Assembly (NCBI RefSeq): GCF_000787575.1
Contig: NW_012236531.1
Location: 891,396-955,395, forward strand
Origin: Acytostelium subglobosum LB1
Lineage: Eukaryota; Evosea; Eumycetozoa; Acytosteliales; Acytosteliaceae
DNA length: 64,000 nucleotides
Direction: 5' to 3'
Shown here piece by piece: positions 9,866 to 22,129 of this stretch. Each line of letters begins with the position of its first letter. The first letter of the stretch is position 1. The notes below the pieces were generated by a model. The model did no database searches. It saw nothing but the letters and a program-made list of their open reading frames with translations, and was not told the DNA's origin. The position numbers and the translations under genes are program-made.

Positions 9866-10711
9866 ATGGTATGAGTGTCAATGAATCAATCTATCGATCA
9901 ATCATATCCCCTATCTATCTAACACACCAGATCAATCAATCATCGCTCAATGAATGATACTTATAGGCAGTTGATAGATCAAACAGATTCGCCCGCAAGA
10001 CCGGCAGAAAGCACCTCGTCAGCAAGAACCCATACCTCTCGCTCTTGGTCAAGGTAAGACTTAATAGGATCAGCAACTCACATCATCGATCAATCGAAAC
10101 AGACACACAGGGTAGCGATTAGACAGCATCGCGAAACACAGGTGTTGGATATTGGATACTCGTGCGATGTCTTGGACTATGTGATACACATACATAATAC
10201 AACAACAAGATACAGATGATTAACATTGGACTATATCACATACACGATAATACAGTTGTACACTTTCCTTGCCCGCAGAACTGGCTCCAAGTTCAACAAG
10301 ATCGTCTTGAAGCGCCTGGTTCAGACCAGAACCAACAAGGTCGCTGTTTCGATCTCTAGAATCGCCAACGCCATGAAGGACAGAAAGGCTGGCAAGATCG
10401 CCGTCATTGTTGGACCAGTCGTCAACGACGAGAGACTGTTGGACGTTCCAAACATGACCATTGTCGCCCTCAAATTCTCAGAGTCTGTTCGTGCCCGCAT
10501 CGTCAAGGCTGGCGGCAGAGCTCTCACTTTCGATCAGTTCGCCCTCATTCGCCCAAGAGGCAACAACACCTTCCTCCTCAAGGGTGTCACCAAGGCCAGA
10601 ACCGTCTACAAGCACTTCGGTCGTGCTCCAGGTCTCCCAGGCAGCACTGCTCGCCCATACGTTCGCTCTGCAGGCAACAAGTTCGAGAGAGCCCGCACCT
10701 TCTCCAACTAA
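9866..10711 (+). CDS. rpl18: large-subunit ribosomal protein eL18
   Basis: Three coding exons: 9866-9868, 9967-10053 and 10256-10711, giving 181 aa; the family is about 185-190. The first coding exon is only the ATG, followed at once by GTATGAG. Exon 2 supplies the conserved eL18 N-terminus (AVDRSNRFARKTGRKHLVSK, then NPYLSLLVK) and joins in frame to LYTFLARRTGSKFNKIVLKR. Later motifs match eL18: VVGPVVNDERLLDVP, KAGGRALTFDQFAL, YKHFGRAPGLPG and RPYVRSAGNKFERAR. It is a structural protein of the 60S subunit. Codon choice is strongly C-ending, as expected for a highly expressed gene. AATAAA lies 23 nt after the stop. Intron 2 is 202 bp, long for this window. Confidence 0.95.
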
Positions 10712-10733
10712 GATGTTTGAGCTGCTGTTCAAT

Positions 10734-10739
10734 AATAAA
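10734..10739 (+). terminator. poly(A) signal of eL18
   Basis: AATAAA located 23 nt after the eL18 stop codon; a short 3' UTR fits the gene's ribosomal-protein nature. Confidence 0.6.
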
Positions 10740-11258
10740 GCCATTTCTCCACAAATCCTCCTCTCAGTTCCATTCATTCAAACAATCAACATCCATTCAT
10801 TCCAAGAGGTGGATACAAACTCAACAAGTTGTGGCGGACATTGTTCCAATATCTCGGGTTGGCGAGTCCACGACCCAATGACTTGTGTTGGGGTGAATGG
10901 GGTAACATTGGATGGTCAAAGGTCAAGGTTCCGGAACACACACTGATGGTGCGTGTTTGTGATCTTCGACGAGGCAAAGGTAGTCTCACCCCCAGCACGC
11001 TGCGAAATATTTGATGGAATACACCGGAAGCTTTGGGAAACAATCTCTTTGCCCTGATGACACCCCACCAGACAGTTGCCTTAAGCCAGTAAATAACCTT
11101 GTTTATAAATAGGTTGTTTATCATGTAGACTGATTATCATCATCACCATCACAGTTCGATCAATCAGTTCGATCAATCAATCAATCATCAGAATACTACA
11201 TTACCCTACCCTCAAACAAATAATAATATTCAATTCAAACTTATAAATATATATTAAA
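10740..11258. other. intergenic region with GC-rich fold-back
   Basis: No supported coding frame. The stretch about 10810-11100 is GC-rich compared with normal gaps here. It contains a perfect 10-bp palindrome (GTTCCGGAAC, near 10928-10937), immediately followed by a 9-bp stem with one mismatch (AACACACAC against GTGCGTGTT, near 10936-10958). AT-rich sequence with AATC repeats precedes the next ATG at 11259. It could be a small non-coding RNA locus or a remnant. Confidence 0.35.
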
Positions 11259-12314
11259 ATGATCGAGACAAACAATAATATTTCAATCCAAACTAATACG
11301 TAAGTACAACTATCAATGATGTTTCATCCATCATCCATCCATTCATCAATCAACATGATCCTAACTTCCACCACAAAGATTGGAGATCGAAGTAGGCTCA
11401 ACAAGTTATAAACACTCCATGGTCTACTACCAATGGCAGAGCAAATCATTGGATGCTAGTAAGCCATCCAAGTTTGTTTATTGCTATCATGGTCTTGTTG
11501 GCAATGCCCGCGAGTATGATACTTTGGCCCAGGATCTTATTCTTGCCGATCCACAACGTGTTGTGATCTGTCCTGATGTACCAGGCAGAGGTGCCTCAGC
11601 ACCACTACTCAACTCTGATGATTATGACCTCCCTGTCTACGCCCAAGATGCTCTTAAATTGATTGCTGCCACCGCCACACCAGGAGCAAAGGTGGACTTC
11701 CTCGGAACATCGATGGGTGCACTGATTGGCATGACGATTGCAATGATTGCCAAGGGTGACTCACCCATCCAGAGGTTTGTTTTCAACGACACTGGTCCCT
11801 ACATCCCATTTGAGAGCATCACAATGATTGGTCGCTATCTTGGACATGAGGTCAGGTTCAACTCCTTTGAAGAGGGTCTTCAAATGTTGAAGCAGGTGCA
11901 TGCTGGCTTTGGAAATTTGTCTGAGGCTCAATGGAACACATTTGCATCCCATGCACTCTTGGCCTTCAACGACGAGATTGGCAAACAACTCTACAAGTTC
12001 CACTATGACACCAAGGTTGCACTCAACTTTGCCAAGATGACTGGACCTTATGACCTTTGGGAGCACTGGCCTTTGATTGCCTCATCAGCCAAGTTCCTAG
12101 TGATTAGAGGTATGTGTTACTTGGCTCTACTTTAATCAATCATCAAGCTAACATTAATATTATAGGAGAGAAATCCCCATCATTCACTACTGATGTCTAC
12201 GAGAGAATGATACAGCATGAGAACGGCAAGGGTGTTATTATCAGCGGTGTTGGACATGCTCCACCTTTGCTCAGCGAGGACCAAACAGGTATTGTAAGCC
12301 AGTTCTTCAATTAA
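11259..12314 (+). CDS. alpha/beta-hydrolase, proteobacterial-like subfamily
   Basis: Three exons, 11259-11299, 11379-12109 and 12166-12314, giving 306 aa. The fold is complete: oxyanion strand YCYHGLVGNAREYD, PDVPGRGAS, nucleophile elbow FLGTSMGALIGM with the catalytic Ser in GxSxG, the cap, and catalytic His in GVGHAPPLLSEDQ. An acidic residue should lie in the segment carried across intron 2. Motifs such as GTSMGALIGM, NDTGPYIP and DLWEHW recall a family of alpha/beta hydrolases common in proteobacteria, so a bacterial origin followed by intron gain is possible. Substrate unknown. No targeting signal. Both introns carry CTAAC and short acceptors. AATAAA lies at 12354-12359. Confidence 0.88.
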
Positions 12315-12417
12315 TTCATTGAACGAATGAGTGTGAAGTATGATAAAGGCGGAAATAAAGTGAACATGGTTTATTAATCTATTTGGGAATGAATGATTGA
12401 ATAGTTAGTACTTAATG

Positions 12418-12531
12418 GTCCCAGTTGGGACGGATGCCCAGTCCATTCTACAATATGAGTACCTGCCCTCGGTAGGGGATATATAACTTGGTACACATTA
12501 AAATAGGATTGTGGAATGGGCTGGGCATCCG
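12418..12531. ncRNA. candidate structured RNA: 24-bp fold-back with internal hairpins
   Basis: 12431-12454 pairs with 12508-12531: GGATGCCCAGTCCATTCTACAAT against its reverse complement with only two T/C differences, both allowing G-U pairs in the + strand transcript, plus one closing C-G pair. Inside, GTACC (12459-12463) pairs with GGTAC (12490-12494), and CCCT/AGGG (12466-12477) closes a 4-nt loop. A GTCCCA/TGGGAC hairpin (12418-12431) abuts the 5' arm. It is not coding and lies about 100 nt beyond the hydrolase stop. It could be a microRNA-like precursor, a fold-back transposon remnant or a 3' processing structure. Strand is inferred only from the G-U argument. Confidence 0.45.
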
Positions 12532-13265
12532 GGGAAGCCTATAATGTTTATGATTGTAAAAGGATAATTAATAGTATTTGTTTAAATTAATTATGACAAC
12601 GTTGCTGACATCTTTCAATAAATACCACAAACTAGATGGCGAGTGTTGGTGGAATGATTCCAAAATCCAATCCAAAATTCCATTACACCGGTAAATTCCA
12701 AAGAGCATAGACTATAAATGTAGGTAGTGTTGAATATATAAATAAATAAATAAATAAATATAATAAGTATATCAATAATAATATGTAGCCATTCAATTAT
12801 TTATTTAAATAATTATACCTTTACAGATGTGATCATTCTTCATTCCTTTTTTGCAAACTCGTGTAAGCCAAAAATGATCGTACACTTTCGACCGAATGAC
12901 ATGTGAACAGGACTAAAGGACAAAGTTGCAAGTTGCTAAACAGGTAAGTAAGTGTTGCAAGTACTACCCATTACTACCCTGCCCGCTAACCAACCCCCCT
13001 GAACAGGGGAGCAATGGTGTATAGTCGTTGGGATATTTATGGCTCCCCCATCATACCTATCAGTTCCCTTTCTTTATTGTTGACTTGAATGATTGTGATT
13101 GAATCATGTGACCCCATCCATCCAACCATCCATCTATCCGTTGTAAGCCTTAGCTTGACCTGACATAACAGATCCTTTTGAATCAATCACCCATTACAAT
13201 ACAATGAAGGAAGGAAGGAAGGAAGGAAGGAAGGAGGGTTGGGTTGGTGTACGAGTTACTTTACT
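12532..13265. other. intergenic region before the DHX15 3' end
   Basis: No coding frame. It holds an AAATA microsatellite near 12738-12760; a perfect CCCCTG/CAGGGG hairpin with a 2-nt loop near 12997-13010, whose GGGGAGC can instead pair with GCTCCCC about 40 nt downstream; and an AAGG tetranucleotide tract near 13205-13237. Confidence 0.45.
13205..13237. repeat. AAGG tetranucleotide microsatellite
   Basis: About eight copies of GGAA/AAGG in a row, 30 bp from the 3' end of the DHX15 gene. Confidence 0.8.
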
Positions 13266-15542
<2,277 letters not shown>

Positions 15543-16031
15543 GATATAGTTGTTGGTTGTTTTATAGTCGTGAGGTAGGATATCCTATGTTCTACTCAAC
15601 GCTAGAGAGAGAGCGTGTTGTTGTTATTGTTGTTGAATGTATTACAAAGAGATTGAATGAATGCATTGACACAACTCGTTCAACTATTCAAGAAAACGAA
15701 TCAAACGAAGAAACTTTTGAAAACACGACAAATTAATTTTAATTTGATAAGTTGCATTGTTTGAACATAGATAATATAACAATTGGATGTTGTATCTATT
15801 GAATAGAGTATAAGACATCCATCTCAATCCATCAATCACACCTTAGTTATTTAATTAATATAATTAAACTATTAAAAATTAATTAGTTAATTTGGTGTCC
15901 GTTGAAGTGAAGTTATAAAGTGAAGTAGTTCTGGACAAACCATGTCATTGTTGAATGTTCACTCTTTGTTCGATTGAAATAAATACAAACAACAACAACC
16001 ACAACAACATATTATTATTATCTTTATAAAT
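15543..16031. promoter_or_regulatory. divergent promoter region DHX15 / Iwr1-like
   Basis: About 490 bp between two divergent start codons. AT-rich, with AATTAAT-type stretches around 15850-15895. No coding frame or structured element is seen. Confidence 0.4.
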
Positions 16032-17495
16032 ATGTCCAATATAGTTGAGATCACTAATACTGAACAACAACAACAAGATAATAATAATGATAATATAACA
16101 TCACCTAATAATAGTAATAAACAAAAGAAGGTGTTCACTCCTAATGTAGTCAAGCATAAGTTTAAGAATGATTCAATCTTATCACCTACTGCATCATCAA
16201 TCAAGTCACAACAACATCAACAACAACGAAAGAGACAACACAATGATGACAATGACAATGATGATGAATTGGATCAAGATGACATTGATCAATTGGACCA
16301 ACAGATACATCAACACATTGCCAATAACACTGTAAAGACTACACCAGATACACGCAACAACAATGGCAAGGCAACAGAGGCATTTGGTAACAACAAGAAG
16401 ATCTTTCTAAAGATCAAGAGAAAGATTGATGAAGAACCTGTTGCAGAAATCATCATTGAGAGACCAAAGAAGAGGGCATTCCTCGATTCATTCAAGGAGT
16501 TCTCTTTGAACTGCAGCGCACCACCAACAACACTCGATGCCAATGGCAACATTAAGTTTGAGAAGGAGAAGGAGAAACCAGTGGTCGTCGAGAAGAATCT
16601 ATTCACATTGTTCTCATCAGTTGATGAGGCTACTCTTTCAAAAGATGACACTCGCAAGACAAAGATAGAGGTAAGAATAGTTGTGGTCATAGTTGTGGTC
16701 AATGTCAATGTCAATGCCATTCATGTTCTGACACGACTCCCTCTCAATGTAACAGCAACGCTTTGAAGACTTTAGGGAGAAGGGCAAAATATCATCACCA
16801 AAGATACTAAAGGCAAAGCAAGAGAATACTATTGTATGTTATTGCCATTATTCATTCATTCATTGTTGGTACCCTTTGGCAACTACTGACATCCATTCAT
16901 CATTGGCGACACGTCATAACAGAAAAAGAGGAATGAAACAAGATACAAACAGATCAAGTCCAATAGAGAGTTGTTAGGAAAGGAGGACGCGAATGTCATT
17001 GAGCTGGAAAGGACAGATGAGTAAGCATTGTCTGGAAAGGGACTGGATTGTCGTCCAATCAATCATACTCACATTCATTCAATCATTGTTAGATCATCAA
17101 TATCAGTGGACATGTTCTCTGGATTGACAGCAGAGGAAGAGAAGCTGATATGTAACTTCAGACCAATGCTCAAGGAACATCTGAACACTGTTGAGAAACA
17201 ACCGAAATATGTCTATGACTACTATTATCTCAACACTGAACAGCATGCGGATGACATGGACACATCGGCTATTGAGACAGTACAACTCCCAGCGGACGAC
17301 GAGGAGTATGGATTCGACGACGTGTCTGACAAGGACGAGAGTGTAGACTCGGAGAACTGGTACACAGACTATCCAGAGGACGAGGAGGAAGAGGCCTCGG
17401 ACAGCAGCGATAGAGACGAAGACAATGACGACTACGACAACCAGGAATACTACTACGATGAAGAGGATGACTATGAGTATTATGATGATGACTAA
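16032..17495 (+). CDS. Iwr1 / SLC7A6OS-like RNA polymerase II nuclear import factor
   Basis: Four exons, 16032-16670, 16756-16833, 16923-17020 and 17093-17495, giving 405 aa. Iwr1 binds assembled RNA polymerase II and guides its import into the nucleus. Two family landmarks are seen: an N-terminal block LKIKRKIDEEPVAEIIIERP, matching the VKRKR...EP..AL motif, and a C-terminal block YVYDYYYLN followed by acidic sequence with NWYTDYPEDEEEE, matching the YDLYYLE...NW...YPDE region. Between them lie charged, low-complexity sequence and a basic helix (KAKQENTIKKRNETRYKQIK). The tail is highly acidic (Asp/Glu/Tyr). All four exons keep frame. Assignment rests on the two blocks. The 3' end converges on the CK2-like gene, 137 bp away. 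Confidence 0.75.
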
Positions 17496-17632
17496 AGTTA
17501 ACTTCTTCTATTAGACTACAGCTCCTCCTCCACCTCGTTCATTATTATACAACCCAACATGATTCATTGATTGATTGATTGCAGTAAGCTTACACGCCAT
17601 CCATCATAAGATGACAGGCGTGCAAGTAATGT

Positions 17633-19377
17633 TTATTGTGGATGCTGCTTGTCATCCACATCGGCAGTGACGGCAGATGATGCCACAACTCCGCTTCCAT
17701 TATACATTGAAAAGTAAGGATGGCTCATGGCCTCTTTGGCTGTCAGTCTCTCCTCAGGGTCGTAACGCAGTAGCTTGCTTAATAAGTCGATGGCCAGTGG
17801 ATGAGCAATGTCATCGTTCTCGAATGGTATATAGTTCTCAAATGGTCTTCTCTCGTAACTATTGTTGTTGTTAGGGTAGGATGGATGTTAGTCACTTGTT
17901 CTACATCTGGCTTGTGATCATTATGATGATACATACTGTTTAACTTTGTTTACAATGTCCGAACTGACTTGCAGGCCGTACCTATCAATATATCTAAAGA
18001 AGTCATCGCTTCCCAACACCTTCACTATCTTTACAAGTTGATCGTCATTGTTGCTTCCATCAAAGAACGGATCCTTATTCAATATCTATTTGTTTGGTGA
18101 TTGGATGTTAGTGACTGATGTCGACACAGCATGATGATCCAATCAGATACATACTAATCCAGCGAATACACAACCAACACTCCACATATCTAAACTGTAA
18201 TCGTAATCGTGCATGTTGACCAACAGTTCGGGTGGCTTGTAGTGACGGGATGCCACCTTGACGTTGTACTGCTTGTGTGGATGGTAGAACTCGGCCAGAC
18301 CCCAGTCCAGCAGATAGAGCTTCTTGCGTGAATGATCGATGGCGATGTTGTGTGGCTTGATGTCTCGGTGCATGATGCCCTTGGAGTGTGTATAGTCGAT
18401 GGCCCGCAGCAGCTCAAACATGTAGAATCTAAGGTCGGTGTCGTTGAGATAGTTGACCAGCTCTCTAATGTCTATGTTCTGGCAGTATGGGAACACCAAA
18501 CTCATTGTGCCCGACTCGGCGTCCTTTACAGTGTCCAGCAGTGGGATGATGTTTGGGCCATCCCGCAGCACTTCCAGAATCTTGATCTCACGCTGTATCT
18601 TCTGATGTTGAACTGGCTTTAGGATCTTTACAACAATGTTCTCCTCATTCTCCGAGTTGACGCCATAGTACACGTCACTATATTTGCCTCTTCCAACCTT
18701 ATGTACAATCTCGTATTTATCTGGTGTGCTGTTGGAGGACGGAATGTTAGACATCATCCACTGATCATCACGTGTCATGTCAATTATACTTACTTCCATG
18801 TAATCTGATGGTTCTCGTAATCATAGTACGAGATTGGTTGTTGTGCACACACGTCACGGTAGGTACGTGCGACATACATTTGCATTCTTGTGGCATTGAC
18901 ATACTCTTGGTCGTCATGCAGCTGAGCTGGGAAGTACTGCTTGGTGCGTACGGTGTTGGAAAAGGTGACGTCGTTGTCGTCAGCAATGATGCCGACACCA
19001 CTGCTGTCTACGCAGTTGTCACTAAACAGCTGTGAAGCAAAGTCTGTGTTGTTGACGCTGGAGGCCACGTCGGACAGATCGTCGGCAGCACTCCAACAGT
19101 TGTCCAGATATGAGTTGAGTCGGTGTGTGGAGTTGGCCACCGAGGTGGTCAGTGAGCGAGTGGAGCGCACGGCCACACCGCCAATATAACCAATGAATGG
19201 TGAGAGTGCGATCAGGTAGGGTGATGCCAGGACGTTGCTATAACTAATGATGAGCCACAGGCCCACCACGTACAAGCAGAACATCTTTGAGAAGCCTGTA
19301 ACAACAAACATTGCGTTGCTTATATATGCCAATGGACTATATGTTGTATAGTTGTTGTTGGCTAGTGATGATGACAT
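17633..19377 (-). CDS. CK2-alpha-type kinase with hydrophobic N-terminal extension
   Basis: Four exons (19377-18794, 18728-18155, 18085-17937, 17858-17633) encode 510 aa against about 335-390 for normal CK2 alpha. From residue ~165 it is plainly CK2: VARTYRDV...[11 protein letters not shown], Gly loop GRGKYSDV, lysine in [25 protein letters not shown] (CK2's DWG in place of DFG), [26 protein letters not shown] and [15 protein letters not shown]. It is thus an acidophilic Ser/Thr kinase with all key residues. The first ~160 residues are unlike CK2 and hold two hydrophobic segments, about 18-47 and 49-70 ([36 protein letters not shown]), which suggest membrane attachment. The frame is open throughout exon 1. 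An internal ATG at residue ~165 could make a soluble form. Confidence 0.85.
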
Positions 19378-20776
19378 TGATCAAGTTTTATCATAAGTCT
19401 GATGTGTGTGTGTGTTTGTAATAATAAATAAATAATCTAAAGATATATAAATATATATAATGTTACTGATCTGATCTTCTGTTCTATTTGAATGGAGTGG
19501 CAAGAAAGTAAGTAAGTATATATGTTCTTGTTCTAATCTAAGCGATGGCAATGGCGATAACGAATGAGGTGAAGGGAGGGGAGGAGGCGTGAGATAATAA
19601 GAAAGAGAGAGAATTGAAGTGAGAAAGAGAATGAAAGAGAGAGAGAGAGAGGTACAACAATGCTTGCAATGCTAGGCAAGGCATTGCCAATGGGAGTGTG
19701 GCATTGGCATTGAATATTAACTGTAGTGTGACTGCATGACTGCCTGACTGCTGTTTGTTGTGTTGTTGTTGGCGAGTGTGTGTTGTGTGTGTGTTTGGTG
19801 TGGTTAATGGATAGATTGATGGATAGTAGTTGTTGTTGGAAAGATTGAGTTGGGTGTGGTGAATTGGAATGTGTGACATAACACACCACATTCATTCATA
19901 CAATACATCCATCCACATCACATTCGATCCTGACAGCCGTTACATCTCTCGCTACACCAGGACTGTAAATGAATACAGTGATGGCGCCGAAATTTACATT
20001 CTGTTGTCAGATTGTTGTTGTTGGTTGTTATGCTGCTGATGATGTTGCTGTAGCTGCTGCTGTTGTTGTTGTTGATGTTGTTGCTGTTTCTGTTGCTTTT
20101 GCTGTTGAACATCTGTCTCCAACAAAATAAGAAAAGACATTGTACAACACATAAAGGTTTATTTGTTTTTTTAAATATTTTTGATTGTGTCACTGAGCTG
20201 AGAGAGATAGAGAGATAGATAGATGAGAGATTATAGAGAAGGAGATAAAAGAGAGAAGAGAAGAGAGAGTGGAGAGTAGAGAGTAGAGAGAGAATAGAGG
20301 GTGCAAAAAAAGTAGATTGTAATAAGAAGTTTACCTTTTACTATGAAATTATAAATAGAGAATTAAATATCTGTCTCTGTTTATGTATTTGTTATAATGT
20401 TTGTGTATGTGTGTGAGTTTGATCGTGAAGTGGAATGAATGTAAAATTTCAAAATGCGTTGACTTACTGTCACCTGATTCAATTCAAACCACCCACACAA
20501 CCAGAGTCCAGCAAATGAACGTGTGGGTTGGTGCTTCACATCTTCCCAATTTTTATTGAATTTTTATGGATTTATTGTTCTCATCACCACCATGATGTGA
20601 CCCAGGTTCCTGCAAAGTTTTCAAAACAACAGGCAACTCATTCATTGCCCAACACAACCTAATTCCGATGAACTACACAAGGAAAATTCCAAATTGATTA
20701 GATTGTTGGGTCAAACAAAAAGTCAAAATAACATTCTGCTGAAGAAGTAGAATAACAAATAACAAATATCAACAAT
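19378..20776. promoter_or_regulatory. 1.4-kb divergent intergenic region with polypurine tracts
   Basis: No supported gene. It contains two long GA-rich tracts on the + strand (about 19590-19655 and 20195-20300), TG-rich and TTG-repeat sequence (19750-19850, 20010-20105), and ACCCACAC/GTGTGGGT arms near 20490 and 20520. It lies between the divergent CK2-like and ankyrin genes. Confidence 0.45.
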
Positions 20777-22105
20777 ATGAACAGTTGTACAACAACTACA
20801 AATATATTCAAACAGATAATAAATAATAGATGGCTATCAAGGAAGATATTCAATTATGTTGGTTTGATACATGATCAATTGAATGTGAAGAGACACTTAT
20901 GGAATTCATTGATTAAACATTGGCTCATGTTGATACAAGAACCATTGCGCGACAATATAGACCTGACCAGAATGACCATGTCAGTACATTTACCAATGTT
21001 TATTTATTACAAGGGACACCGCAACATTGTTGACTATGTACTGTTGTTAAGACAAGAGAGGTTATGTGATGATGGAACATATTACGACCCTGCATTCGTC
21101 ATTGACTTGGAGTACGTCACCGATTGGATGGCTGCCACTGGTGACCTTGCAATTGTCAAACGTCTGGTCGCTCTTGGACTTGACCCTACGCCTCTTGCAT
21201 TGGACTGTGCCGGCTCACTACAAATGGTTCAATACCTGTGCGCCAATCAAAGACAACAATGCACCAATCAGGCGATGGACAGAGCTGCGGGTCTCGGAAA
21301 GTTGGACATTGTACAGTACTTGCATCAACACAGGTCAGAAGGTTGTACCGCCAGGGCATTGGACAGTGCAGCTGCTAATGGGCATCTCGAAGTGGTAGAG
21401 TTCCTTCATATGAACCGGACTGAGGGGTGCACGACAGATGCAATGGATAGGGCTGCGACCAATGGACACATTAACGTCGTGGAGTACTTGCATCTCAATC
21501 GGACAGAGGGCTGCACAACCAATGCAATGGACAAGGCAGCGGCGAATGGACACGTCAAAGTCTTGGAGTACCTGCATCTCAATCGAAGAGAAGGCTGTAC
21601 TGAAGAGGCAATGGATCAGGCGGCAATGAATGGTTGGTTGGACTGTGTTCAGTACCTCCATCAAAACAGAACTGAAGGCTGTAATGATGATTTATTGGAC
21701 CAAGTTGCTGGCACTGGAAACCTTGCAATGATTGAGTATCTTCATTCAAACATGTTGTTTGAGGGATGTACAACTGATGCCATGAACAGTGCAGCTCAAG
21801 ATGGACAACTACAAGTTGTGGAGTACTTACATCACAATCGAACAGAGGGTTGTACAACTGATGCCATGGACAATGCAGCACGAAACAATCATCTGGATGT
21901 AGTCGAGTACCTACATAACAATCGAACAGAGGGTTGTACACCAATGGCCATCATGTGTGCAATTGGCAATGGTTCAATACCTATGATCCATTATCTCCAC
22001 GAGCATCGAACCGAGTGTCGTATCAATCTCAATGATGCACTTGAGATCACCAAGAATGATGAGATAATTCAGTACATCCAATGTCTCCATATCGGTTCCA
22101 ATTAA
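20777..22105 (+). CDS. ankyrin-like repeat protein (dictyostelid family)
   Basis: Single exon, 442 aa. After an N-terminal region of ~110 residues with a helical start (IFKQIINNRWLSRKIFNYVG) come about nine units of 33-35 residues with consensus EGCTTDAMDxAAxNGHLxVV then EYLHxNRT, the dictyostelid variant of ankyrin repeats. The repeats are also similar as DNA (unit near 102 bp), which points to recent duplication inside the array. Such proteins are multigene families in dictyostelids and are presumed protein-binding scaffolds; no function is known. Two further genes here (29518-31977, 42105-44484) have related but more divergent architecture. Confidence 0.85.
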   Translation: MNSCTTTTNIFKQIINNRWLSRKIFNYVGLIHDQLNVKRHLWNSLIKHWLMLIQEPLRDNIDLTRMTMSVHLPMFIYYKGHRNIVDYVLLLRQERLCDDGTYYDPAFVIDLEYVTDWMAATGDLAIVKRLVALGLDPTPLALDCAGSLQMVQYLCANQRQQCTNQAMDRAAGLGKLDIVQYLHQHRSEGCTARALDSAAANGHLEVVEFLHMNRTEGCTTDAMDRAATNGHINVVEYLHLNRTEGCTTNAMDKAAANGHVKVLEYLHLNRREGCTEEAMDQAAMNGWLDCVQYLHQNRTEGCNDDLLDQVAGTGNLAMIEYLHSNMLFEGCTTDAMNSAAQDGQLQVVEYLHHNRTEGCTTDAMDNAARNNHLDVVEYLHNNRTEGCTPMAIMCAIGNGSIPMIHYLHEHRTECRINLNDALEITKNDEIIQYIQCLHIGSN

Positions 22106-22129
22106 ATCTAAACAATGGTCATCATTTAT

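Noticed and set aside
10054-10255. snoRNA inside eL18 intron 2
   Set aside because: No complete C/D or H/ACA box pair could be found by eye.
19533-19895. Two ~120-codon minus-strand frames
   Set aside because: Artefacts of GA/TG-rich repeats read on the opposite strand; both are Ser/Leu/His-biased without domains.
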